Source: Marispirochaeta sp964554875 (lineage in GTDB: Bacteria; Spirochaetota; Spirochaetia; JC444; Marispirochaetaceae). Taken from it: 64,000 nucleotides of DNA. The notes under the pieces are model-generated. The model was not told the origin of the DNA. It did not search any database and saw only the letters and a program-made list of their open reading frames with translations. Position 1 is the stretch's first letter; the number at the start of each line of letters is the position of its first letter. The position numbers were made by a program, and so were the translations under genes. Below, piece after piece: positions 17,913-26,082 of the stretch. The DNA is taken from positions 19,070 to 83,069 of the forward strand of contig CAZKQJ010000018.1 in assembly GCA_964554875.1 (NCBI GenBank), given 5' to 3'.

Positions 17913-19186
17913 ATTATTTGAACGAAAAACGGACAGAAAAAATCCTCAGCGATGCAGTTACAGATACTCTGCTCGACTATGCACAGCAGCGAAAATGGAA
18001 GATGATAACCACTATCTCTGATTCCAAGACCTATCCTCTTATCAGTCATGAAATCCACAGGGAACTGCAATCCGGCGGAATTCGGAACAGCGATATAATT
18101 CTCAACGGGTCAGACCTGATTGCGGATGAACGTTCCGTCATGACAGTTCTCACAGAAATAGACATAAATACAGAGGCTCTGATTGCCGTCGGATCCGGGA
18201 CAATTACGGATATCGTTCGCTTTGTCTCCCACAGGCTTCAGAAAGAGTACATTTCCATACCCACAGCTCCATCAGTGGATGGATATACATCCAGTGGGGC
18301 ACCCATCATTCTAAGAGGATATAAGCGATACATAGCGTGTCATAGTCCGTCGTTGCTTATCGCCTCGCCTTCCATTCTTTCTAACGCTCCCAGGGACATG
18401 ATAGTTGCTGGTTTTGGAGAAGTCCTTGGAAAAGTAATAGCTCTTGCGGATTTAGAGTTGGCCCATCTGCTCATGAAAGCCCCGTTCGATAGAACGATTG
18501 CTGAACATACACTTTTAGCTTATTCCATAACAATGGAAAACGCGGCTGAAATCGGACAAAAAGAAACAGCCGCTGTCATGGTTCTTTTTGACGCGCTTAC
18601 TACAAGCGGAGAGTCTATGCGGAGATTCGGGTCTTCCGACTCCATATCCGGCTCGGAGCATCATATTTCGCATTTTCTGGAAATGCGCCACCTTATATGT
18701 AACAGACCATTAATGCTTCATGGAATCAAAGTAGCCCTGGGAGCAATAATAGCGGCACAGTGGTACCGGGCATTACGAAAAATTAAAAAAGAAGATGTAT
18801 TGCAGCATAAGCTGCAAGTCCCGGATTATGAGAAAGATTTGACGGATATAGAAAAACTGCTCGGAGAACCGGGAAAAATCCTTTTGGAAGAAAACACCTA
18901 TATATCAACTCTTGACATTTACAGAGTTGCTCAGATAAGAACGCGTCTTCTCGATCATTGGGATGAAGTGCAGAGCATAGCTGCGAGGGTGCCGGAACCT
19001 GAAGAACTTTCCGAGTTTTTTAATAATGCAGGAGGAAGAACAATAATTTCCCGTTACGCAGGTCTGGCAGATGAAGAAATACATACGGCAGCGCGACTCT
19101 GTCACTATGTACGTAACCGCTTTACTATAAAGACCTTACTGTTCACCCTTGGACTTCCATCAAATATTACAATCAATTATCAGTAA
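17906..19186 (+). CDS. sn-Glycerol-1-phosphate dehydrogenase-like protein (EgsA/AraM group)
   Basis: About 426 residues of the iron-alcohol-dehydrogenase superfamily. GSGTITDIVRF (NAD-binding), IPTAPSVDGYTSSGAP, and a metal-site stretch SEHHISHFLEM match the glycerol-1-phosphate dehydrogenase/AraM group. Known members interconvert dihydroxyacetone phosphate and sn-glycerol-1-phosphate with NAD(P)H; in a catabolic island it could oxidise a polyol phosphate instead. No SD precedes ATG 17906 or the upstream TTG 17888; I prefer the ATG because it fits a leaderless transcript from the promoter just upstream. It converges on the SorC gene and overlaps it by 14 bp. About 60 residues longer at the C terminus than short AraM proteins. 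Confidence 0.8.
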   Translation: MFNYLNEKRTEKILSDAVTDTLLDYAQQRKWKMITTISDSKTYPLISHEIHRELQSGGIRNSDIILNGSDLIADERSVMTVLTEIDINTEALIAVGSGTITDIVRFVSHRLQKEYISIPTAPSVDGYTSSGAPIILRGYKRYIACHSPSLLIASPSILSNAPRDMIVAGFGEVLGKVIALADLELAHLLMKAPFDRTIAEHTLLAYSITMENAAEIGQKETAAVMVLFDALTTSGESMRRFGSSDSISGSEHHISHFLEMRHLICNRPLMLHGIKVALGAIIAAQWYRALRKIKKEDVLQHKLQVPDYEKDLTDIEKLLGEPGKILLEENTYISTLDIYRVAQIRTRLLDHWDEVQSIAARVPEPEELSEFFNNAGGRTIISRYAGLADEEIHTAARLCHYVRNRFTIKTLLFTLGLPSNITINYQ

Positions 19187-20129
19187 GATCTGTTTGTTGA
19201 TGTAACTCAAGAATTTTCTTTGCGGTCCTGTCATCTGTTACCAGAATGGAGATTACACCAGTCTTCAAGGCTGCAAGAGTCGGCAGAACCTTGTGACTCT
19301 CGGAAAAAACAGCAGTGATTATCTTTGCACGCTTGAGACTATTCCATGGTACACTTATAATTCGAGACTCGATTTCACTTTCAACTCGCATTCCATTAGC
19401 ATTGAAGAAATGCATACAAATCTCGCCCACAATACCTTGACGCCGCATGTTGTTCACAGTCTCTTCGGTTATATACCCGCTCCGATAAAGTATGTTCTGA
19501 GTCGAGGAATCCCCGATTCCGACTACGGCTAACTGAATTTCTCCCGCTGCCTGCATAGACCGTTTAAGGTTCGGATCGGCAAGATATACCTCGGCTTCAC
19601 TACCTTCCAAGGCCATTATAGGAGCAGATATAGGATAAAATGTTCCACCGATTCTACGCGCAACATCTGCAGCAGGACCATAGGGCAATGAGAAACCAAT
19701 CATAGCCCCCATGAGATCGCAGACCGCGACATCGTAAGTATCTGAGTCAGCATGAATATAATCAGCAATATTCCCTAAAGTTCGGCTATAGCCAAAACCG
19801 ATATTCTTTACGTTTCGAAGCTCATCAATAATCAGATTTGCCACAGCACTTCGAATGGACTCCAGCGTATGTGCCTGTGATTCTTCAGTACGAACTACAA
19901 TTGCCCGCTGGAGTTTGAACAGGCGTTGCAAATCAAATGCTACTTCTTCCTGTAATGGAAGCTTCTTGACAATCTCTATACGGACAATTCCTGTTCTCTT
20001 GGCTTCCTGCAAAAGACGTACAACCTTGGAGCGTGAAAGGCCGATCTGATTCGCAATCTGCTGTTGAGTTAAATCATTCTTGTAGTATAGATACGCTATC
20101 CTAGACAGTAGCTCATTATTATCTGCCAT
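19173..20129 (-). CDS. SorC/DeoR-type sugar-responsive transcriptional regulator
   Basis: 318 residues. The N terminus has a helix-turn-helix (YYKNDLTQQQIANQIGLSRS, about 14-33) with a long recognition helix. The rest is the SorC sugar-phosphate-binding domain, recognisable by VGFGYSRTLGNIADY-like and AVVGIGDSSTQN segments. Known members are tetramers that bind phosphorylated sugars and act as repressors or activators of sugar operons. The paired palindromes at 17810 and 17899, 89 bp apart, suit looping by such a tetramer. The gene is transcribed from the AT-rich region at the island's right end. Confidence 0.88.
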   Translation of the reverse strand: MADNNELLSRIAYLYYKNDLTQQQIANQIGLSRSKVVRLLQEAKRTGIVRIEIVKKLPLQEEVAFDLQRLFKLQRAIVVRTEESQAHTLESIRSAVANLIIDELRNVKNIGFGYSRTLGNIADYIHADSDTYDVAVCDLMGAMIGFSLPYGPAADVARRIGGTFYPISAPIMALEGSEAEVYLADPNLKRSMQAAGEIQLAVVGIGDSSTQNILYRSGYITEETVNNMRRQGIVGEICMHFFNANGMRVESEIESRIISVPWNSLKRAKIITAVFSESHKVLPTLAALKTGVISILVTDDRTAKKILELHQQTDLTDN

Positions 20130-20425
20130 TTATTCTAAAAACTCCTGTATAAATCCTTACAGGTACAAATCCCTACTCAATCAAATACATAATACCAGAC
20201 AAAAAATCCCAAACTGCTCCCTCAATCAAGCAGGAAATAGTCTATTTTTCGAATGTGTCATGATCATTGCTTTGCCAAACAATATCTTCAAGTACTCTGG
20301 TATAAATTACAGATAAAAAAGCAAATCGAGTTGTTTTTTCAAGATCGATAAACTATTTATCTTATAAACACAGGAAATATACCAGAAAAAATCTAATTTG
20401 TCCATATTCTTATTTAATTAAGGTC
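20130..20425. other. AT-rich non-coding right edge of the island
   Basis: About 295 bp without a credible gene. It is strikingly AT-rich compared with the flanking genome and must contain the SorC gene promoter, although no single -35/-10 pair stands out. It ends exactly at the right 44-bp repeat. No integrase gene, tRNA or terminal inverted repeat was found in it. Confidence 0.6.
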
Positions 20426-21639
20426 TACCGGACCATCCCCTTGAGAGCCTCCCAGTCGAGTTCGGCCTGAATCCGTTCGTTGAACTCCGGCCACAGGCGA
20501 TTGATGATGGTGAGAGACTGAATCTCCGTCGGAGGAATATCCTCACGAAAGAAATCAGGATTCGGAGCCAACAGCGGCAGCGCATCCTGATGCCCGGCAT
20601 CGAGCAGCATCGACGGGCGTTCCGGTTTACGCCTGGGCATCCAGTACTGCTGAGGATTGCCTTCAAATCCGTATGCAGGCTCCGAGCGTTCCGCCGCCGA
20701 GAGGCCGGCAAGTTCTTCCCGGAGAGTAAGAAGGTGACGTCCCAGCATGGCAAGCCCCCGCTCGCCGGCAGCTTCAAGAGAGTCATAGTCTTCCGCCGCG
20801 ATAGCCTCCGCCTGTTTCTGGTAGATTTCTTCGGTTTTTTCAAAGGCAGTCCGCATTTTTTCCGCTTCAGCGGGGTTGATGCTTTTCATGACCTCGTAGC
20901 TCTGTGTAAATCTGCGGCGCCGTGTTTCGCCATCGGCGGTAATGGTAACGCGACGTTCCTCGAGCATCTTTTCACTCTTTCCAATCAAGGCCCTGATCCA
21001 GCGTTCCTGGCTGACAGGAATCCAGGGATTACGCCCTGCAGGCAGGAGCTTCTCGACGGTCGTTTTTCGAGCCGCCTGATACATTAATCGGCCTGCTTCC
21101 TCCCGGGCTTTTGACGGCGGCAGGTAGATTCCGCCATCCTTATCGTCGAGAACATACTGTCCTTCCAGCCATGGATCGTTTATCTGGATACTGACAGTGC
21201 ATGACGGATTGCCGATCTTGTAGACCGGGCGATAAATCCACAGACGGAATTCTGCCCGTACCGGCCCGTTTTCACCTGACCATTGTCGCAGCGGATGGAC
21301 TTCCGGCAGAAAGGTATCCTTCGTGCTCAGTCCCCGGCGTCCGATTCGGGGTGCCCCGACCCGCTTCAGGATTGTCCTGGATGGGGATATTTCAACACCC
21401 TGCGGTGTCCTCAGAAACGGGGTATCGCGAAAGAAAGCTCCGATTTTGCGTATAGTAGCAAGAAGAGTCCTGAATTCATCGGGTAACAATCCGGTGCCCC
21501 GGGGCGGGGTGTTTTCATCGACGTTCATACTCCAGGCAAGCCAACCGGGAGATTCCTCCCCAATCGGCGGCTCCTGGCCCTGAATCCCGGAAATTATCAA
21601 AAGACCAAAGATTGCAAATACGAGAATTGCTTTTTTCAT
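20425..21639 (-). CDS. Exported protein of unknown function
   Basis: 404 residues from ATG 21639, which has AGGAGG 8 bp upstream; the longer frame to 21723 has no SD. Residues 1-21 form a signal peptide. The mature part is soluble, Arg/Glu-rich and partly helical (about 220-330), with no motif that I recognise. Its last 14 codons are the 44-bp sequence duplicated at 4572, so this gene end served as the insertion site. The gene itself appears intact. Confidence 0.75.
   Translation of the reverse strand: MKKAILVFAIFGLLIISGIQGQEPPIGEESPGWLAWSMNVDENTPPRGTGLLPDEFRTLLATIRKIGAFFRDTPFLRTPQGVEISPSRTILKRVGAPRIGRRGLSTKDTFLPEVHPLRQWSGENGPVRAEFRLWIYRPVYKIGNPSCTVSIQINDPWLEGQYVLDDKDGGIYLPPSKAREEAGRLMYQAARKTTVEKLLPAGRNPWIPVSQERWIRALIGKSEKMLEERRVTITADGETRRRRFTQSYEVMKSINPAEAEKMRTAFEKTEEIYQKQAEAIAAEDYDSLEAAGERGLAMLGRHLLTLREELAGLSAAERSEPAYGFEGNPQQYWMPRRKPERPSMLLDAGHQDALPLLAPNPDFFREDIPPTEIQSLTIINRLWPEFNERIQAELDWEALKGMVR
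20426..20469. repeat. Right copy of 44-bp perfect direct repeat
   Basis: Identical to 4572-4615. It forms the 3' coding end of the exported-protein gene, whose TAG stop occupies 20425-20427 on the minus strand. If the integration model is right, this copy is either the original gene end or the one brought by the element. Confidence 0.92.
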
Positions 21640-21896
21640 AGAACCATCCTCCTGATTCACGCGGCAGAAGAGGACAAGAGCCTCCGTTTCCAGGAGGCTG
21701 TTCGCAAGGCGGTACAAACACAAACCGCGATTTTCCAGCGGAACACTTTTCCGTTACAGAAAAATCCTACCCCGGTTTATACGAGCAGTCAAATAAAAGT
21801 AAGCATCTATATTCAGCCAGGTACTTTGACGAAAAGCATTCCGCAGGTTATTCTGAAATCCAGAACACCTGCACGTATGGTAAAAGGAGGCACACT

Positions 21897-22199
21897 GTGG
21901 CATTTAATCCCCTGGCTCCCATCGAAAAGAACGATAAGGATCTCTACGCCTTCGTGGAAAACGGCCGAAAGATGGCCCTGGAAGCCGGAGCCCTGGGAAG
22001 GATGGAAAAACTGCTAATCGCCCTGGCCCTGGACGCCGCCCATGGCGCGGTCAACGGGGTAAAATCCCTGGCCCTTCAGGCCATGGAGGCCGGCGCAAGC
22101 AAGGAACAGGTAATGGAGGCACTGCGGGTCGCCGCCTATATCAGTGGAGTGGGAAGCGTCTATACCGCGGCAGCCGGACTGCAGGATGTGCTGGACTAA
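21897..22199 (+). CDS. Small carboxymuconolactone decarboxylase (CMD/AhpD-like) family protein
   Basis: 100 residues, all-helical, with the CMD-fold pattern LIALALDAAHGAVNGVKS followed by an Ala-rich second half. Redox-active family members carry a CxxC pair before the His; here both positions are non-Cys (there is no Cys in the protein), so an AhpD-like disulfide role is unlikely. GTG start with AAGGAGG just upstream. Function unknown; small CMD proteins form hexamers and some are lactone decarboxylases. It stands alone between a divergent and a convergent gene. Confidence 0.75.
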   Translation: MAFNPLAPIEKNDKDLYAFVENGRKMALEAGALGRMEKLLIALALDAAHGAVNGVKSLALQAMEAGASKEQVMEALRVAAYISGVGSVYTAAAGLQDVLD

Positions 22200-22205
22200 G
22201 CCTGT

Positions 22206-22241
22206 AAAAAATCCCCCCAGGCGAAGGATGCCGCGGGGGGA
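22206..22241 (-). terminator. Intrinsic terminator of the Fe-alcohol dehydrogenase gene
   Basis: On the minus strand a six-GC-pair stem (G/C runs at 22235-22240 and 22213-22218) with an inner 3-bp helix is followed by ATTTTTT (22212-22206). It lies 21 bp after the stop of the minus-strand gene. Confidence 0.8.
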
Positions 22242-22261
22242 CCGTGCTGTAGGGAAGCGAC

Positions 22262-23437
22262 CTATTCCCTTGCAATCTCGAGAATTGCCTTTACGTCCTT
22301 CTCCGTAAGCTTAACATAGTTACCCACACCGCTTCCCCGTTCCTGGAAGGTCTTGGCGGCGATCTCATCGAAACGATCTGCAGGAACCCCCAGCTCCTTC
22401 AAGGTAACCGGCATGCCGATGGACGTAAAGAAGGATTTGAGGCGTTCTATCCCTTCCAGGGCGGTCCGTTCAGGATCATCAAAACGCTCGTCCACGTTCC
22501 AGACCCGGACGGCAAACTGGACAAAACGGGTAACATCGTGCTTGTAGATATGCTTCATCCAGGCGGGCTGAATAACCGCAAGACCCGCACCGTGGGCGAC
22601 ATCGTAAATACCGGAGAGCTCGTGCTCGATCTGGTGTGAACCGAAGTCCCCGATCCTGCCGGTACTCAAGAGGTCGTTATGGGCGATGGTTGAGGCCCAC
22701 ATAATCTCCGCCCGGGCATCGTAATCTTCCGGATTTTCAATAACCAGGGGCGCATTCTCGATAACCGTCTTCAAGGTGGCCTCGCAGAGCCGGTCGGTAA
22801 AACCGACCTTCCGCACGTTGGTAAAGTAGCGCTCCATAACATGGGACATGATATCCGCAATGCCGCTGGCGGTCTGATAGGGCGGCAGGCTGAAGGTAAG
22901 CTCCGGGTTCATGATGGCGAATTTCGGACGAAAGAGTTCATTGTTTCGGCCGCGCTTGTACCATCCATTTTCATTGGTCAGAACACAGCTCTGGGACGCC
23001 TCGCTTCCGGCGGCGGGGATGGTAAGAATTACTCCGACAGGAAGACATGCTTTAGGATCGGCCTTGCCGATAAAGTAGTCCCAGACATCCTGATCGGGAT
23101 TCGCGACCCCTGCGGCAATTCCCTTGGCGGAGTCGATAACGCTGCCTCCTCCCAGGGCAAGAATGAGGCCTATCTCCTTTTTCTTACAGAGCTCTATTCC
23201 CTCCCGGACAAGACCGAGCCTTGGGTTCGGCATGACACCCCCGAGTTCGCTATACTCGATTCCTTCGGCCTTGAGGGAAGCGACAACCGTATCGAAAAGG
23301 CCGGATTTTTTAACCCTGTCGCTGCCGTAATGGATAAGAACAGACTTGGAATAATCGGCGGCTCGTTTTCCCACCTCCTTTTCCGTTCCTTTGCCAAATA
23401 TTATTTTTGTCGGACTCGCAAATTCAAAATTATTCAT
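22262..23437 (-). CDS. Iron-containing alcohol dehydrogenase (butanol dehydrogenase-like)
   Basis: 391 residues of the Fe-ADH family. NAD-binding GGGSVIDSAKGIA near 95-107 and the metal-binding segment with His residues GSHQIEHELSGIYDVAHGAG (about 264-283) are intact. The length and the start (FEFASPTKIIFGKGTE-like) match NADPH-dependent butanol dehydrogenases BdhA/YqhD, which reduce aldehydes to alcohols in fermentation. Cytoplasmic. It has its own terminator and faces no obvious operon partner, so general aldehyde disposal or fermentation is the likely role. Confidence 0.9.
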   Translation of the reverse strand: MNNFEFASPTKIIFGKGTEKEVGKRAADYSKSVLIHYGSDRVKKSGLFDTVVASLKAEGIEYSELGGVMPNPRLGLVREGIELCKKKEIGLILALGGGSVIDSAKGIAAGVANPDQDVWDYFIGKADPKACLPVGVILTIPAAGSEASQSCVLTNENGWYKRGRNNELFRPKFAIMNPELTFSLPPYQTASGIADIMSHVMERYFTNVRKVGFTDRLCEATLKTVIENAPLVIENPEDYDARAEIMWASTIAHNDLLSTGRIGDFGSHQIEHELSGIYDVAHGAGLAVIQPAWMKHIYKHDVTRFVQFAVRVWNVDERFDDPERTALEGIERLKSFFTSIGMPVTLKELGVPADRFDEIAAKTFQERGSGVGNYVKLTEKDVKAILEIARE

Positions 23438-23517
23438 AACAAGATTCTCCGTTGTATGATGTCATAGTAATTATTGCATATAGTGCAGGGTGTAGCAAGC
23501 GTTACAGCCCGGTCGAC

Positions 23518-25194
23518 CTACAGACGCATGTTGATTCCACCGCCATATTCCGGAGGATTGGCAAGTTTCGCGTACAGAGTAAGAACACCATCGCGCACCC
23601 GGGGCTCCGGACGTTTCCAGGACAGACGCCGCTTTTCCAGCACTTTCGCATCCACCTGGATATCGAGATTCCTCCCGGGGACATCGATCCTGATTCTGTC
23701 TCCATCCTCCACAAGGGCAAGGGGGCCGCCTTCCGCAGCTTCGGGTGAAACCTGGCAGACATAAGGGCCTTTTGCGAAACCGGAAATGCGGCCGTCGGTA
23801 ACAAGTGCGCAGCTCGACTCCAGACCTAGGGCATTGAGGAACCCGATTACCTTGAAGACCTCGTTGAAACCGGGCGCACCTTTCGGTCCTTCATAGCGCA
23901 GAACGAGAATGTCGCCGGCTTGAATCGCGTGGTCACGCAGGGCCTGGATGGCATCCTCCTGGCTGTCAAATACCCTGGCCGGGCCCTCATGATACAGCAT
24001 GTCTTTGGGAATAACCGGGGTACGGACGATAGCGGAGGAGGCCAGGTTCCCTCTCAGGACAACCAGACCGTTCTCGGCTGTGGGATTGCTGAGTTCGCGG
24101 ATTATGTCCGTTGGTTTGAAAACAACTGTATCCAGTAACTCCTTCAGGCTTTGACCGCCTACGGTCGCCGCATCGGTCTCCAGATGGTCCTCGATGGATT
24201 TTAAAACCGCCTGAACTCCCCCCGCCCCGTCGAATTCTGACATGGAGTAACTCCCGGAAGGAGTTACATTGGTAATACAGGGGACCTGATCGCTGAATTC
24301 TTCGATAAGATCGAGGTTTATCTCATCCTCCCAGCGTTTTTCGTACGCAAGGGCAAGCAGATGCGCAATTGCGTTGGTTGACCCGCCAAGGGCATGCAGG
24401 GCCTTTACAGCATTCCGCAGGGACTTCTTTGTAATGAAATAAGATGAGCGCATACCTTCATTTGTCAGCTCTACTATCCTTCTACCCGACTCCTTGGCCA
24501 GCCACAATCGCTGAGCTGAAACCGCCGGGGCCGTTCCGCCCCCGGGAAGACACAGACCCATGGCCTCCACAAGGCACTGCATGGTATTGGCGGTCCCGAG
24601 AATTGCACAGGAACCGGCACCTGGACAGGATGCGTTCTCAATACGCGCCAGCTCGTCTTCGCTGATCCGCGGCTCACCTATTCCGTACAGATAACACTCA
24701 GCATCCAGATTGGCGATGGTAACGCTCCCCCCGCATGAACCGCCCGACGACATCGGTCCACCGGGAACAAAGATGACAGGGATATCAAGCCGTGCAGCCG
24801 CCAGCAGATGGGCAGGTACATTTTTGTCACAGGACGAAATCAAGACAAGGGCATCCAGAAGGCTGATTTTCGCGATGGCTTCGACTTCCGAGGCGATAAT
24901 ATCCCGGGTAGGAAGGTCATAGCGCATACCGTGCTCTCCGACAGCCATGGGACACTGGGCCGGACTGTTGAATTCGAAAGGCGTACCCCCGGCCTGCCAG
25001 ACGCCGGCCTTAACGGCATCGGCTACTGCGCGCAAATGGATATGTCCGGGGCTTGTCTCACCCCAGGAGTTGGCGATACCTATCCTCGGGCGCTTTAGAT
25101 CATCCGTATCATAGCCCATGGACTTTAACAGGGAACGAGCTCTGGCGTTTTCAGGCATCTGCATGAAATCCAGGTTTCCTTTGTATCCGCTCAT
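23518..25194 (-). CDS. IlvD/Edd-family dehydratase (dihydroxy-acid or sugar-acid dehydratase)
   Basis: 558 residues of an Fe-S dehydratase that turns a 2,3-dihydroxy acid or aldonate into a 2-keto acid. Cluster-type cysteines are seen at Cys122 (SSCDKN) and in PGAGSC (Cys196), plus GGSCGGS (Cys154). The first cluster Cys of most family members, in the motif near residue 50, is absent: it reads ETSPGHIHL. The enzyme is therefore not a textbook IlvD; a sugar-acid dehydratase subgroup is more likely. It is 30 bp downstream of an SDR, and no other branched-chain amino-acid gene is near, which favours aldonate catabolism. Confidence 0.85.
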   Translation of the reverse strand: MSGYKGNLDFMQMPENARARSLLKSMGYDTDDLKRPRIGIANSWGETSPGHIHLRAVADAVKAGVWQAGGTPFEFNSPAQCPMAVGEHGMRYDLPTRDIIASEVEAIAKISLLDALVLISSCDKNVPAHLLAAARLDIPVIFVPGGPMSSGGSCGGSVTIANLDAECYLYGIGEPRISEDELARIENASCPGAGSCAILGTANTMQCLVEAMGLCLPGGGTAPAVSAQRLWLAKESGRRIVELTNEGMRSSYFITKKSLRNAVKALHALGGSTNAIAHLLALAYEKRWEDEINLDLIEEFSDQVPCITNVTPSGSYSMSEFDGAGGVQAVLKSIEDHLETDAATVGGQSLKELLDTVVFKPTDIIRELSNPTAENGLVVLRGNLASSAIVRTPVIPKDMLYHEGPARVFDSQEDAIQALRDHAIQAGDILVLRYEGPKGAPGFNEVFKVIGFLNALGLESSCALVTDGRISGFAKGPYVCQVSPEAAEGGPLALVEDGDRIRIDVPGRNLDIQVDAKVLEKRRLSWKRPEPRVRDGVLTLYAKLANPPEYGGGINMRL

Positions 25195-25224
25195 ATGATC
25201 TCTTCTCCTCTATTGCGGGGCCGT

Positions 25225-25986
25225 TCAGGCACTGTACACCCCGCCATTAATATCCAGGGTAGCCCCGGTAATAAAACCGTCGTATTCACTTGCCAGAAAA
25301 GCCACGGCCCTGGCGACATCCTCGCATACACCTGCCCGCCCCAGGGGAATCCCCCGAATTGTCTCATTCTTTGACTCTTCCGTCGTGTGGGTGGCATGAA
25401 AACGGGAGCCCAGAATGAGACCAGGGGCCACAGCATTTACCCTGATTCCGTAATCAGCCAGTTCTACGGAGAGGGACCGCGTAAAAGTCAGTACCGCTCC
25501 CTTGGCGGTGGAATAGATCAGGCTTCCAGCGTGCCCGCCCTTGCGGCCCGCCAGGGAAGCAAGATTGACCACCGAGCTGTTGCCCGATTTCTTCAATAAC
25601 GAAAGCGCTTCACGGGTAACCAGAACCATTGAATCGAGGTTTACCGACATGACCTTGCGGTAGAAATCCATATCAAGCTCTTCGAGAGACCTTCTTCCTA
25701 TAAGATCTCCCGCGTTGTTTATGAGTACATCCAGATTTGCCCACTCCTTTTCAATCAGGGAGAAGAGTCTCTTAACATCCTCTTCTCTGGACAGATCAGC
25801 CTGAGCGGTCAGGGCTATCCCACCTTTATCTCGAATTTCCCGAGCCAGAGCTTCCGCACGTTCCCTGCTGCTGTAATAGTGGATCATTACCCGGGCTCCG
25901 AGAGCCGCCAATTCCCTTGTAACCGCTTCGCCTATACCTGAAGCGCCTCCTGTTACCAGTATTTTCTTTTCTTTCAGAGAATTCAT
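25225..25986 (-). CDS. Short-chain dehydrogenase/reductase (FabG-like)
   Basis: 253 residues from ATG 25986, with AAGGAGG upstream. TGGASGIGEA (cofactor), NNAG (about 88-91) and the catalytic YSTAK with upstream Ser are all present, as is the C-terminal GATLDINGG. NAD(P)-dependent oxidation of a sugar or sugar acid is the likely role, upstream of the dehydratase in the same transcript. Specificity cannot be read from the sequence. Confidence 0.88.
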   Translation of the reverse strand: MNSLKEKKILVTGGASGIGEAVTRELAALGARVMIHYYSSRERAEALAREIRDKGGIALTAQADLSREEDVKRLFSLIEKEWANLDVLINNAGDLIGRRSLEELDMDFYRKVMSVNLDSMVLVTREALSLLKKSGNSSVVNLASLAGRKGGHAGSLIYSTAKGAVLTFTRSLSVELADYGIRVNAVAPGLILGSRFHATHTTEESKNETIRGIPLGRAGVCEDVARAVAFLASEYDGFITGATLDINGGVYSA

Positions 25987-26082
25987 AAAATCCCTCCTTA
26001 TATTGTCAACCGGAAGCATACAGGGTGTCTACAGGTTGACAGACATGGATTGCCGTTAAGCCGAAAATTATAGAAACCGCTT

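Larger units (their letters stand above)
4572..20469. mobile_element. Putative inserted polyol/ketose catabolic island bounded by 44-bp direct repeats
   Basis: Everything between the two repeat copies forms one functional set: transport, dehydrogenase, kinases, isomerase, regulator. Both sides of it would join into a simple convergent gene pair (FAD oxidoreductase and exported protein) if the block were removed with one repeat copy. The right part (about 17.8-20.4 kb) is visibly more AT-rich than the flanks. I find no integrase, transposase or excisionase inside, so the block would need a recombinase in trans or is a fossil insertion. Known: integrases often use the 3' ends of genes and restore them with attP sequence. 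Inferred: that this happened here. Confidence 0.65.

Noticed and set aside
4616..20425. Integrase, transposase or terminal inverted repeats for the island
   Set aside because: All frames of useful length on both strands were assigned to metabolic genes or shadows; no recombinase motif and no matching inverted ends were seen.
21724..21896. Coding start of the exported protein at 21723
   Set aside because: The extra 28 codons lack an SD and precede a typical signal peptide that starts at ATG 21639 with AGGAGG.
23518..25194. Calling this gene ilvD of branched-chain amino-acid synthesis
   Set aside because: No other ilv/leu genes are nearby, a cluster Cys is missing and the neighbours are an SDR and a sugar-type regulator.
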